Shown here: one piece after another, positions 24,763 to 33,273 of the stretch
Layout: each line of letters starts with the position of its first letter
How positions within the stretch are numbered: the first letter of the stretch is position 1
Assembly (NCBI RefSeq): GCF_030263935.1
Contig: NZ_CP127162.1
Location: forward strand, 1,683,501-1,747,500
Origin: Paenibacillus polygoni
GTDB taxonomy: Bacteria > Bacillota > Bacilli > Paenibacillales > Paenibacillaceae
DNA: 64,000 nt
Reading direction: 5' to 3'
Translations under genes and position numbers: made by a program
The notes under the pieces: generated by a model
What the model was told of the DNA's origin: nothing
What the model saw: the letters and a program-made list of their open reading frames with translations, nothing else
Database searches by the model: none

Positions 24763-25496
24763 AAGAGCCAAGCAGGGGAAATAACGGTTTTTGGAACTCG
24801 TTTAGACAAGGCGGAGTACCGTCTGCAATCGCTTCTATGATGGGGACTCCTACGGCACAGCACATGGCTTTTTTACGATCTCTCATGAGAGAAAATCGGC
24901 GGCCGGAGACCTTGCGGACACCGCTTCATGAACTGGACGCTGTTGTATTTGATTTAGAGACGACAGGTTTTGCGCCCCAGCATGGAGATGAAATTTTGTC
25001 TTTTGGTGCTGTGCGGGTTATCGGGGGGAAAGTAGTAGAAGAGGAACAGTTTTATACTCTTGTTAAAACGAAGAACCGTATTCCGGAGCACATTGCTGAG
25101 CTTACTGGAATCACAACGGAAATGTCCCAAGATGCTCCTCAGCTGTTGAATGGACTGCATGATTTTATGTCTTTTGTAGGGGGGCGGGTTCTTATAGCCC
25201 ATGCGAGTGCACATGACAAATCTTTTCTGAATGCTGCCTTATGGAAAACCTCAAAAGTGAGACTAAGCCACCGCGTCATTGATACCATGATGCTGGCGAG
25301 ATGGCTTGAACCGCAGCGATCTGGTTATGGACTTGATGAACTCCTTCAATCAAGAAATATTGAAATTAAGGGGAGACACCATGCGTTAGAAGATGCGATG
25401 ATGACAGCCCGTTTATGGGGAGCTTATCTCGATGATATTTCAAAAATGAATGTGGTAACCTTATCTGATCTTTATCATCATCTAAGTCACGAATAG
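24759..25496 (+). CDS. DnaQ-type 3'-5' exonuclease
   Basis: The 245 residues hold one DEDDh exonuclease domain: FDLETTGF (first Asp and Glu), IAHASAHDKSFL (third acidic residue) and HHALEDAMMTA (His and last Asp). About 60 residues precede the domain. It starts within the stop of the DUF294 gene (ATGA). DUF294 proteins and stand-alone epsilon-like exonucleases are repeatedly found as neighbours, suggesting a joint role, perhaps in nucleotide-linked repair or signalling; that is inference. Its last 15 bp overlap the convergent JAMM gene. Confidence 0.85.
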   Translation: MKEPSRGNNGFWNSFRQGGVPSAIASMMGTPTAQHMAFLRSLMRENRRPETLRTPLHELDAVVFDLETTGFAPQHGDEILSFGAVRVIGGKVVEEEQFYTLVKTKNRIPEHIAELTGITTEMSQDAPQLLNGLHDFMSFVGGRVLIAHASAHDKSFLNAALWKTSKVRLSHRVIDTMMLARWLEPQRSGYGLDELLQSRNIEIKGRHHALEDAMMTARLWGAYLDDISKMNVVTLSDLYHHLSHE

Positions 25497-25913
25497 TGCG
25501 GCATGCCTAAGGCTGTATCCATGTTCTTGCTTTACTACCTCGTAAGCTTTAACTTCTAATCGCTGCTCGTTGGGATCGATTCCTGCAATAAGATAGACTT
25601 TCATCAATTGTCCGTATGACTGCAAGTCCTGAAGATCCTCAGCTGAGGGAAGCGGAACGGAAATAGGATGCGTATGATATAGACCTACTAAGTCAGGAGA
25701 TGTCAGCAGATGATGGACCCATACTTCAGGTTCAAGCTCAAAGTGATGATTGGGCTTTGCTGCCACGTTTTTGACAGGTATTATGGAATGGATGTCAACA
25801 GAATCGTCAATGGACGAAGTTCCTAGCAGTAAACCGCATCCTTCAAAAGGCGTGGATGTATGGAATTGGTTTTTTATTTGTTCGTTCATTGCAGCCGTCA
25901 TTCGGATGATCAT
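25482..25913 (-). CDS. JAMM/MPN+ domain protein (M67 family peptidase)
   Basis: The 143 residues form a single JAMM domain with its metal site: Glu in FEGCGLLLG, then HTHPISVPLPSAEDL (His-x-His and the distant Asp). Bacterial members remove ubiquitin-like or sulfur-carrier tails, or cleave similar C-termini. An open frame extends 18 codons further, but ATG 25913 lies about 9 nt after AAAGGAG. It stands alone; no sulfur-carrier gene is adjacent, so the substrate cannot be guessed. Confidence 0.85.
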   Translation of the reverse strand: MIIRMTAAMNEQIKNQFHTSTPFEGCGLLLGTSSIDDSVDIHSIIPVKNVAAKPNHHFELEPEVWVHHLLTSPDLVGLYHTHPISVPLPSAEDLQDLQSYGQLMKVYLIAGIDPNEQRLEVKAYEVVKQEHGYSLRHAALFVT

Positions 25914-25971
25914 GTTAAGGGGCTCCTTTTTATTCTTGGGATAAGGATAAGATTGAGATAGGATCATGCGG

Positions 25972-26006
25972 CTCCTTTTTAGAAAAGGAGTTTTTTGTGA
26001 TATAAT
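25972..26006 (+). promoter_or_regulatory. hairpin and possible extended -10 promoter before the ResA-like gene
   Basis: CTCCTTTT/AAAAGGAG plus TTTTTT (about 25971-25996) forms a plus-strand terminator, probably for transcripts running on from the exonuclease gene. Directly after it TGA-TATAAT (25998-26006) looks like an extended -10 element for the thioredoxin gene. Confidence 0.4.
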
Positions 26007-26092
26007 GAACCAAAATTAGGGATAAAATGAGATCAATAGGAAATCAATAATGAAAGCATATATAGTCTATAACATGGAAAAAGGATGGGCAA

Positions 26093-26662
26093 ATGAAACG
26101 TAACTTGTATATATGGGCTGGAATTCTACTGCTGATCGGTTTTGCGTTTTGGCAAACAAGTAATAAAGAAGGGGGGGTGTCCATTCAAAATGTATTCCAA
26201 CCGGACAAACCTCTTCCTACAGAAACGGGGGCGAAAGCAGGACTGCTTGCTCCACCTTTTGAGTTAAAGGGACTAGAGAATAAAGAAGAAACTTATAGAG
26301 TAGGCGGGACAAGAGAAAAAGCACTCCTGCTTAATTTTTGGGCATCATGGTGTGATCCTTGTAAGATGGAAGCTGCCTCGTTAAATTTGCTTGCGAAAAA
26401 CTACAAAGATAAGCTTGATGTATACGGAGTTAATGTAACGAAATATGATACGGAAAAAGACGCCAAACAATTTGTTGACACATTTAAACTTCAATTTCCA
26501 ATCCTAACGGATGAAGATGGAGCAGTTTATGATTTATATAAAGGAATGGCATTTCCAACGAACGTTCTGATTGATAAAAACGGCGTGATTCAAGAGATTA
26601 TTCTGGGCATTCTGACAGAAGAAGAACTAGAGAAGAAAGTTGAGGCGCTTGTGAAAAAATAA
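26093..26662 (+). CDS. ResA/TlpA-type membrane-anchored thioredoxin
   Basis: The 189-residue protein has an N-terminal membrane anchor (residues 4-20) and an extracytoplasmic thioredoxin fold with active site Cys87-Asp-Pro-Cys90 in NFWASWCDPCKMEA. The cis-Pro loop is FPTNVLIDKNG. Such proteins reduce disulfides outside the membrane, for example in cytochrome c maturation or spore cortex formation. The CDPC dipeptide differs from the CEPC of ResA. The start follows AAAAGGATGGG. Its original terminator has been split by an insertion sequence. Confidence 0.88.
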   Translation: MKRNLYIWAGILLLIGFAFWQTSNKEGGVSIQNVFQPDKPLPTETGAKAGLLAPPFELKGLENKEETYRVGGTREKALLLNFWASWCDPCKMEAASLNLLAKNYKDKLDVYGVNVTKYDTEKDAKQFVDTFKLQFPILTDEDGAVYDLYKGMAFPTNVLIDKNGVIQEIILGILTEEELEKKVEALVKK

Positions 26663-26733
26663 AAAGAGGCTGCAGATGATGAGATCTGGTCATAGCCCCG
26701 TCAAGTAGACATTAAAAAAAGAGGATTTTCCAT

Positions 26734-27540
26734 TTACGCGGCGACTTTTTCCCGGAATTCGATTGGGGAGAGGTCGCCGAGTTTGTTTTGGAAACGTTCC
26801 TTATTGTAAAATGAAATATACTCCGTAATTTGGCTTCTTGCTTGTTCCAGATTATTAGGCTTTTCCAAATACAGCTTTTCCGTCTTTAAGTGGGAAAAGA
26901 ACGACTCGATACAAGCATTGTCATAGCAGTTTCCACGTCGGGAATGACTCCCTGTCAACTGCTTCTCTTCAAGCAACTTAGCATAGCTTTTCGAGGTATA
27001 CTGAAACCCTTGGTCCGAATGGAGCAAAGAGGGTCCATCTTTTAGTTGCTGCACAGTGTCCATAACGAGTTTTAGGTCATTGCGCTCGGAGAGTTCCCAG
27101 GCTACTATTTCGTTGTTATATAAATCCATTACAGCCGAGAGATAAGCAAATTCATGCCCAATCCGGACATATGTAATATCTGTCACAAGCTTCTGCACAG
27201 GAGCAGTCGCAGAGAATTCCCGATTTAAGACATTAGGGAACAAGGCCGATGGTTTGCGGCCACAAAACGGACGTTTCTTGCGAATAACAGAACGAATCTG
27301 AAGTTCTCTCATTAAGCGACGGACCTTCTTGTGATTCACAACGAAGCCTTCTTTTCCTAAAGCAGTACGCATTCGCTTGTAACCGAAATACGGACGAATT
27401 CGATGAATGCTCAAGATGTGTGCCTTTAGATCTGCATCACGATTTGCTCGTTTCTCTCGATGAACTAAATTCTTCTTCCATTTATAGTAGCCTGCACGTG
27501 ATATTTCAGCGATTCTACATAGCCAAACTACGGGAGCCAC
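26734..27540 (-). CDS. IS3 family transposase OrfB (DDE integrase domain)
   Basis: This phase contains the catalytic rve domain. The DDE triad is seen in VTDITYV, LLHSDQGFQYT and NACIESFF, and the second Asp and the Glu are separated by exactly 35 residues. The N-terminal part (SRAGYYKWKKN) is the HTH_21-like segment of IS150-type OrfB. It is probably made only as an OrfAB fusion by a -1 frameshift at 27615-27621, which removes the need for its own start. No internal stop is seen. Confidence 0.9.
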   Translation of the reverse strand: MAPVVWLCRIAEISRAGYYKWKKNLVHREKRANRDADLKAHILSIHRIRPYFGYKRMRTALGKEGFVVNHKKVRRLMRELQIRSVIRKKRPFCGRKPSALFPNVLNREFSATAPVQKLVTDITYVRIGHEFAYLSAVMDLYNNEIVAWELSERNDLKLVMDTVQQLKDGPSLLHSDQGFQYTSKSYAKLLEEKQLTGSHSRRGNCYDNACIESFFSHLKTEKLYLEKPNNLEQARSQITEYISFYNKERFQNKLGDLSPIEFREKVAA

Positions 27541-27545
27541 TTTGC

Positions 27546-27884
27546 TTATTTCTCGAATGGACTGGCACCGGGCTTCGAAATCCAGCTTCCCTCCCCGTGC
27601 AAGTTTGGATTTAGCTTTTTTAGATATTCTACCTGCGCTTTCAGATATGCATTTTCTTCTTCCGCACTACTAAAATGCTTCTTCGCCCAACGTCCCCGGT
27701 AATCCTCAAACCCCTCACCATTTTGGCATTTACGAACCCATGTGATAATCTGGCTCTCACTTTTGATTCCAAACTTCTCCATGATTCGACTGTACGTCCA
27801 CCCTTCTTCTACTCGCAAACGGACAGCCTCTTTCTTCGTTTCTTCACTATATCGATTAAAAGTTTGACCTTTCTTCGCTGACAT
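27546..27884 (-). CDS. IS3 family transposase OrfA (HTH domain)
   Basis: The 112 residues carry a helix-turn-helix of IS150-type OrfA (YSEETKKEAVRLRVEEGWTY, then IITWVRKCQNG) and a leucine-zipper-like C-terminal helix (NAYLKAQVEYLKKLN). ATG 27884 is preferred over a longer in-frame start because it follows GGAGGGG. Near its end, minus-strand A-AAA-AAG (27615-27621) is a -1 slippery site that fuses it to OrfB. Confidence 0.88.
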   Translation of the reverse strand: MSAKKGQTFNRYSEETKKEAVRLRVEEGWTYSRIMEKFGIKSESQIITWVRKCQNGEGFEDYRGRWAKKHFSSAEEENAYLKAQVEYLKKLNPNLHGEGSWISKPGASPFEK

Positions 27885-28013
27885 AACAAAAATCCCCTCC
27901 GGTTTTCCAGTGTTTGAGTTCATTGTAACATGTTCTCTTTTTTCACTGTCTACCATGAGGGGATAATACCAATCTGCAGCCTCTTTTTCATAGATAAGAT
28001 CTGCACTTAGCGC

Positions 28014-29633
28014 TTAATGGTTAACTAATCCTTGGTGCGGTAAAGCATCCGGTTCAATGAATTCAGAGGGATCTTCCTCAAGAAGTGCATACCGGAAACT
28101 GTGTACGAGTGCTTCCCAGCTCGCTTCAATAATATTCTCAGAAACCCCTACGGTGTTCCAGGAATCGGTGAAGTTTTTGGATTCGATAAGAACTCTAACT
28201 TTGGCAGCTGTCGTATCTTTATCATCAAGGACTCTAACTTTATAGTCGGATAAATGCATGTTTTTTAAAGATGGATAATAAGTAATGAGTGCTTTACGAA
28301 GTGCATTATCCAGTGCATTCAGCGGACCGTTACCTTCTGCGGCAGTATAGTGACTGCGTCCGCCAACGTTGATCTTGACAAAGGCTTCGGATACAACCGG
28401 TTTGCCGACGTTTTTCTCAACTAACATCTTAAAAGACTCAAAGGTAAACAGCTCTTGCATTTCACCGTTTGCTTCCCGAATGAGGAGTTCAAGAGAAGCA
28501 TCTGCTCCTTCAAACTGATAGCCTTGATGTTCGAGATCTTTAATTTTGTTAATTACGTTCTTTGTCTGTTCACTGGTTGGATCAAATTCAATTCCCATGT
28601 CTTTGGCCTTGGATACAATGTTGCTCTGTCCTGCGAGCTCAGATACGAGTATTCTTTGTTTGTTACCGACTTGTTCGGGAACAATATGTTCATAAGTACG
28701 AGAATCACGCATGATGGCTGATACGTGAATGCCGCCTTTATGTGCAAAAGCAGCGTTACCTACATACGGCTGATTTACCGGCATATTGACATTGGCAATC
28801 TCACTGATATATCTAGCTACATTGGTTAACTGTGCCAGTTTTTCTTCTTCAACGCATTCATAACCGAATTTAAGCTGTAAATTAGGAATGACGGAGCACA
28901 GATTTGCATTACCACAACGTTCCCCGTAGCCATTGATTGTCCCTTGAACTTGTCTTGCCCCGCTATTGATGGCTGCCAGTGCATTGGCTACAGCCAGCTC
29001 ACAGTCATTGTGGGTATGGATGCCAAAGTTTGCATGTGGCAGTTGCTCTGTCAGGGACGAGACCACCTCATGGACTTCATGCGGCATCGTTCCCCCGTTC
29101 GTATCACACATTACAAGCCAGTCAGCGCCGGCTTCATATGCTTTTTTCATGACAGAAACGGCGTACTCCGCATTATTTTTATAGCCGTCAAAAAAATGTT
29201 CTGCATCAAAAATGACCTCTAGTCCGCTTTGTTTCAGGTAACGGATGGAGTCATAAATCATTTCTAAGTTCTCTTCCAGTGTCGTTTGGAGTGCAGTATG
29301 CACATGAAAATCCCAAGACTTGCCCACGAGCGTAGCTGCATCTGCACCTGATTCAATAATACGATTTAGATTCGCATCTTCAGAAGCAACACTGCCCTTA
29401 CGGCGTGTACTGCCAAAGGCTACGATTTTTGCAGAAAGTCCGAGCTTCTGAACTCGTTTGAAGAATTCAATGTCTTTCGTGTTACTGCCTGGAATGCCGC
29501 CTTCAATATACTGTACTCCAAGGAAATCAAGCTTCCTCGCAATATGTAATTTGTCGTCTACAGATAAACTGATTCCTTCACCTTGTGTGCCATCGCGAAG
29601 TGTAGTATCAAAGATAGAGATGGACTTAGACAT
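28014..29633 (-). CDS. cimA: citramalate synthase
   Basis: The 539 residues form a DRE-TIM metallolyase: FDTTLRDGTQ at the start with catalytic Arg-Asp, metal ligands in FGIHTHND and GYGERCGNAN, then a LeuA-type allosteric domain in the last 150 residues. The length and the GEGISLSVDDK opening fit CimA, which makes citramalate from pyruvate and acetyl-CoA as the threonine-independent route to 2-oxobutanoate and isoleucine. Homocitrate synthase or 2-isopropylmalate synthase is less likely. ATG follows AAAAGGGGGA. It is monocistronic; its terminator is split by the IS. Confidence 0.88.
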   Translation of the reverse strand: MSKSISIFDTTLRDGTQGEGISLSVDDKLHIARKLDFLGVQYIEGGIPGSNTKDIEFFKRVQKLGLSAKIVAFGSTRRKGSVASEDANLNRIIESGADAATLVGKSWDFHVHTALQTTLEENLEMIYDSIRYLKQSGLEVIFDAEHFFDGYKNNAEYAVSVMKKAYEAGADWLVMCDTNGGTMPHEVHEVVSSLTEQLPHANFGIHTHNDCELAVANALAAINSGARQVQGTINGYGERCGNANLCSVIPNLQLKFGYECVEEEKLAQLTNVARYISEIANVNMPVNQPYVGNAAFAHKGGIHVSAIMRDSRTYEHIVPEQVGNKQRILVSELAGQSNIVSKAKDMGIEFDPTSEQTKNVINKIKDLEHQGYQFEGADASLELLIREANGEMQELFTFESFKMLVEKNVGKPVVSEAFVKINVGGRSHYTAAEGNGPLNALDNALRKALITYYPSLKNMHLSDYKVRVLDDKDTTAAKVRVLIESKNFTDSWNTVGVSENIIEASWEALVHSFRYALLEEDPSEFIEPDALPHQGLVNH

Positions 29634-29856
29634 GATATGTTATCCCCCTTTTAAGAAGTCACCCTTAACTTTATAATTTTACTATTATATCAGTTCTTAC
29701 CTAGAAAGTAAGATGTTATTTGTAATTATTGTAGATGAATCCATTTATTTTAGACGTATTCCGGTATACTTAAGGAGATATTAACGGTAAAATAAAATTT
29801 TGATGAATTGAATTATATCTATTTTTTAGTGAGTAAAGAGTAAAGAAGGTATCCGC

Positions 29857-31137
29857 ATGGAGAACGTAAAGGATTATTATCCAGTGAAGGGCCGTGTCAT
29901 TTTACATGTAGATATGAATGCTTTTTATTGCTCCGTTCATGCTGCGGAAAGGCCTGATCTATATGCAGGAAAACCAACCGCCGTTGCGGGCAGCAGTGAA
30001 AAGCGGAAAGGTGTTATCGTCACCTGTTCTTACGAAGCACGTAAACTAGGGATCAGTACAGGAATGGTCGTAAATCAGGGACTTCGAAAATGCCCTGAAC
30101 TGATCGTTATTACACCGGACTTTCACCTATATCGTAAATACTCCAAGGCATTTATGAAGATCGCCTATGAATATACGCCAGAACTAGAGGCCACTTCTAT
30201 TGATGAATGTTATCTAGACATTACAGGATCAAAACAATTCGGTACGCCGATCCAGATTGCAGAAGAAATTCAGAGAAGAATTAATGAAGAACTGGGGATT
30301 CCTTGTTCTATAGGGATTGCTCCTAATAAATTGCTGGCAAAAATGGGCTCAGATATGAAGAAGCCAAACGGGATTACCGTTCTTCGGTTGCGGGATGTTG
30401 AAAAAATTCTATGGAGTAAGCCGTGCGCGGAATTGTTTGGGATTGGACAAAAAACAGCAGAGAAACTGCGAAAACTTAACATTATGACCATTGGGCAGCT
30501 TGCGAAGGCAGATGAACAAATGTTAAAAGATTATTTTGGCGTGCTTGGAACATGGATGAAGCAAGCAGCAAATGGAATCAGTCATTCACCCGTACTCGCT
30601 AATCGTGAGCCGAATAAGTCAATCGGTCACACCACAACGCTACCTGAAGATATTTCGAATGAAAGCGACATTAACCGGGTACTGCTGAATATCAGTGACC
30701 AAGTGGGACGGCGTTTGAGAAGACAAGGGATGATGGCAGGCGGGATACAGCTTACCATTCGCACACCTGATATGAGAACCATTACTCGGTCCCATGCGCT
30801 GCAGGCACCTACTGACTTCGACAAGGATATTTATAAAGAGGCTGTAAACTTATTTTACCGGCAGTTTGGTGCAGGCAAACCGATTAGGCTGCTCGGGATT
30901 ACGCTTCAAAATCTAATTCCGAAGAGTGAATCTGTAGTGCAGCTAGATCTATTCGATTATCAAGAACAGCCGAAAAAAGAGTCTCTTATTAAGGTAATGG
31001 ACACATTAAGAGATAAATTTGGAGAAAATGCGGTGGTAACTGCAGGGATGCTTGGAGACGATCCATCGACGCTGATTCGTAACTATAAATCGCGTGGAAC
31101 ATCCTTACAAAAGGATAATCTTTCTCTCCCAGAATAG
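29857..31137 (+). CDS. dinB: DNA polymerase IV (Y family)
   Basis: The 426-residue translesion polymerase has HVDMNAFYCSVH with the first catalytic Asp, SIDECYLDI with the second Asp and Glu, the YSTGM-like KLGISTGM block, and the HhH region (IGQKTAEKLRKLN). A sliding-clamp-binding motif QLDLF is near residue 370. The remaining C-terminal tail is basic. The start follows AAGAAGG. No clear LexA box is seen in the 223-bp upstream gap, so damage control is not evident. Confidence 0.93.
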   Translation: MENVKDYYPVKGRVILHVDMNAFYCSVHAAERPDLYAGKPTAVAGSSEKRKGVIVTCSYEARKLGISTGMVVNQGLRKCPELIVITPDFHLYRKYSKAFMKIAYEYTPELEATSIDECYLDITGSKQFGTPIQIAEEIQRRINEELGIPCSIGIAPNKLLAKMGSDMKKPNGITVLRLRDVEKILWSKPCAELFGIGQKTAEKLRKLNIMTIGQLAKADEQMLKDYFGVLGTWMKQAANGISHSPVLANREPNKSIGHTTTLPEDISNESDINRVLLNISDQVGRRLRRQGMMAGGIQLTIRTPDMRTITRSHALQAPTDFDKDIYKEAVNLFYRQFGAGKPIRLLGITLQNLIPKSESVVQLDLFDYQEQPKKESLIKVMDTLRDKFGENAVVTAGMLGDDPSTLIRNYKSRGTSLQKDNLSLPE

Positions 31138-31506
<369 letters not shown>

Positions 31507-31521
31507 TTTCATCCATTTCAG

Positions 31522-31559
31522 ACGCCTTGGTGCCGATTTTCGGTGCCGGGCGTTTTTTT
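31522..31559 (+). terminator. intrinsic terminator of fer
   Basis: ACGCC (31522-31526) pairs with GGCGT (31548-31553 region), with inner CCGA/TCGG pairing, followed by seven T. Confidence 0.7.
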
Positions 31560-31658
31560 ATGGAAATAGATCTACACTTTCCGGCACAGGCCGAGGACGG
31601 AACTCGAGCAAGGCTTGTCCACGGCCAAACGAATCCGGATAAACGTATTACTGCTGCA

Positions 31659-31805
31659 TTAAGGGTTTGTTGATTCGCCGATAATGACGAAGACCGCAAT
31701 TAAGATAATTAGGAGCAAAACGCTTAGTGCAGTCCAGTATAAGGCTTTCCGGTTTACTTCCTCTTTCTTTTGCTGCAAGCTTGGTTTCTTCCTCTTTTGA
31801 GACAT
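31659..31805 (-). CDS. small single-pass membrane protein
   Basis: This 48-residue protein starts at ATG 31805, 7 nt after AAAGGAG (31813-31820). It has a basic head (MSQKRKKPSLQQKKEEVNRK) and one hydrophobic helix (ALYWTALSVLLLIILIAVFV), then a short polar end. Composition and ribosome site make a real gene likely. It lies in the 600-bp space between fer and pyrD on the opposite strand. No family or partner is recognised. Confidence 0.65.
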   Translation of the reverse strand: MSQKRKKPSLQQKKEEVNRKALYWTALSVLLLIILIAVFVIIGESTNP

Positions 31806-32119
31806 GTCAGATGCTCCTTTCACGACAAAAGTTAGGTTTTATCATAAGCTTTCTCTATTGTATTCAAACTGGGATAAATTATCAAAGTATTATATCTATC
31901 CAGATCTTCGTAAAAGGGTAGGAGTTGGGTCTCTATCCCTTTTCTTTTGCAACAAAAAACGCTAAACTGGAGAGTAGAGGGGAAGCTGGTGATATCAAAA
32001 AGTAAGCTGTATTCATACTATATGTTGTTAGTTTACATACGATATAGCTAGATATAGCAACCATGTTTTGATACATTTGTAAGCTCCCATAAATAGATCT
32101 AGTAAACGGAGTGGATGAT

Positions 32120-33214
32120 TTGCTGTATCGTAATTTCGGAAAACCTTTTTTCTTCGCAATGGACGCTGAAAAAGCACACCATCTTGTAATAGGCAGTCTA
32201 AACAAAGCAGGCCGAATACCAGGAGGAGTGAGTTTGCTTCGCTCCATGTATCGTGTACGTGAAACAGCGGATCTAGCCACCGATTTATTCGGTCTCCATT
32301 TTCCAACGCCGATAGGTCTTGCTGCAGGACTGGATAAGAATGGGGAAGCTGTTCCTGGTTTTTCTTCCATTGGATTTGGATTCATGGAAGTGGGAACCGT
32401 AACTCCTGAACCACAACCAGGAAATGAACAGCCTAGACTGTTCAGACTCCCTCAAGATGAAGCTCTTATTAACCGAATGGGCTTTAATAACCAAGGTGCA
32501 GCAGCAATGGCAACGGTTTTATCTGGGATAAAAGAAAGACCCATACCGGTTGGCATTAATATTGGAAAAAACAAGATCACTGCGAATGAGGATGCTCCAT
32601 TAGATTATCGCAAGTGTATCGAAAAGTTGTATTCGCATGCTGACTTTTTTGTTGTAAATATCAGTTCTCCAAATACACCGGATCTGCGCAGCTTGCAGCA
32701 CGGAAGTGAACTTAGTGATTTGCTTGCTGCAGTTATGGATCAGATGAAGAAAGAATCTCAGAAATCAGGTGTAAAGAAGCCTGTTTTAGTTAAGATTGCA
32801 CCGGATGTAACTGAGGTTGAACTAAAATATATGGTGGATACGATTTCAAAAAGCGGTGTTTCGGGTATCATAGCTACGAATACAACAATAAGCCGCGAAG
32901 GATTGACTCATGAGAATGCGAAAGAAACAGGTGGACTGAGCGGTAAGCCGCTTCGTGATCGTTCAACTGAAATCATCAGCCAGATTTACCGTCAAACGAA
33001 TGGGCAGCTCCCTATTATCGGATCGGGAGGCATTTTTACAGCAAAAGATGCTTACGACAAAATTAAAGCGGGGGCAAGCTTGGTTGAGATTTATACCGCA
33101 CTTATTTATGAAGGTCCTGAGATTAATCAACGTCTTCATGAAGGACTCAGAGAACTGCTTCGTAAGGATGGTTATCGTCACATTTCCGAAGCGGTCGGAG
33201 CAGACCATAGATAA
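32120..33214 (+). CDS. pyrD: dihydroorotate dehydrogenase (quinone)
   Basis: The 364-residue protein is a class 2 PyrD: the N-terminal extension MLYRNFGKPFFFAMDAEKAH binds membrane and quinone, then NRMGFNNQGA, the catalytic Ser in VVNISSPNTP, and the FMN phosphate loop IGSGGI. It oxidises dihydroorotate in pyrimidine synthesis. A GTG at 32111 is in frame, but TTG 32120 lies 8 nt after GGAG and matches the family opening. It is not within a pyr operon. Class 2 enzymes are less usual in Bacillus (which uses PyrDB/PyrK). Confidence 0.9.
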   Translation: MLYRNFGKPFFFAMDAEKAHHLVIGSLNKAGRIPGGVSLLRSMYRVRETADLATDLFGLHFPTPIGLAAGLDKNGEAVPGFSSIGFGFMEVGTVTPEPQPGNEQPRLFRLPQDEALINRMGFNNQGAAAMATVLSGIKERPIPVGINIGKNKITANEDAPLDYRKCIEKLYSHADFFVVNISSPNTPDLRSLQHGSELSDLLAAVMDQMKKESQKSGVKKPVLVKIAPDVTEVELKYMVDTISKSGVSGIIATNTTISREGLTHENAKETGGLSGKPLRDRSTEIISQIYRQTNGQLPIIGSGGIFTAKDAYDKIKAGASLVEIYTALIYEGPEINQRLHEGLRELLRKDGYRHISEAVGADHR

Positions 33215-33273
33215 GTGGCTGGTACTATAATGAGTAAGATTTAGGTATGAGCATAAGACAGGAGGCATAGGCA

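Larger units (their letters stand above)
26687..27971 (-). mobile_element. IS3 family insertion sequence, IS150 group, apparently complete
   Basis: The element is 1285 bp. Imperfect terminal inverted repeats of 25 bp (26687-26711 and 27947-27971) match at 17 positions: both begin TGGT, share CCCC in the middle and end GTAGACA. The flanks are a 3-bp target duplication ATC (26684-26686 and 27972-27974). Inside are orfA and orfB in overlapping phases joined by an A6G frameshift site, the standard IS3 arrangement. It sits between two convergent genes and breaks no coding region. Both transposase frames look intact, so it may be active. Confidence 0.92.
26661..27988. terminator. bidirectional terminator split by the insertion sequence
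   Basis: The left arm AAAAAGAGGCTGCAGAT (26661-26677) and right arm ATCTGCAGCCTCTTTTT (27972-27988) are perfect 17-bp complements. Removing the element and one ATC copy leaves a hairpin with loop GATGAG, flanked by A and T runs, between the convergent ResA-like and cimA genes. The arms are now 1.3 kb apart. Confidence 0.85.

Noticed and set aside
29634..29856. LexA box for dinB or T-box for cimA in the divergent gap
   Set aside because: No GAACxxxxGTTC-type palindrome and no T-box core AGGGTGG-like sequence found by eye.
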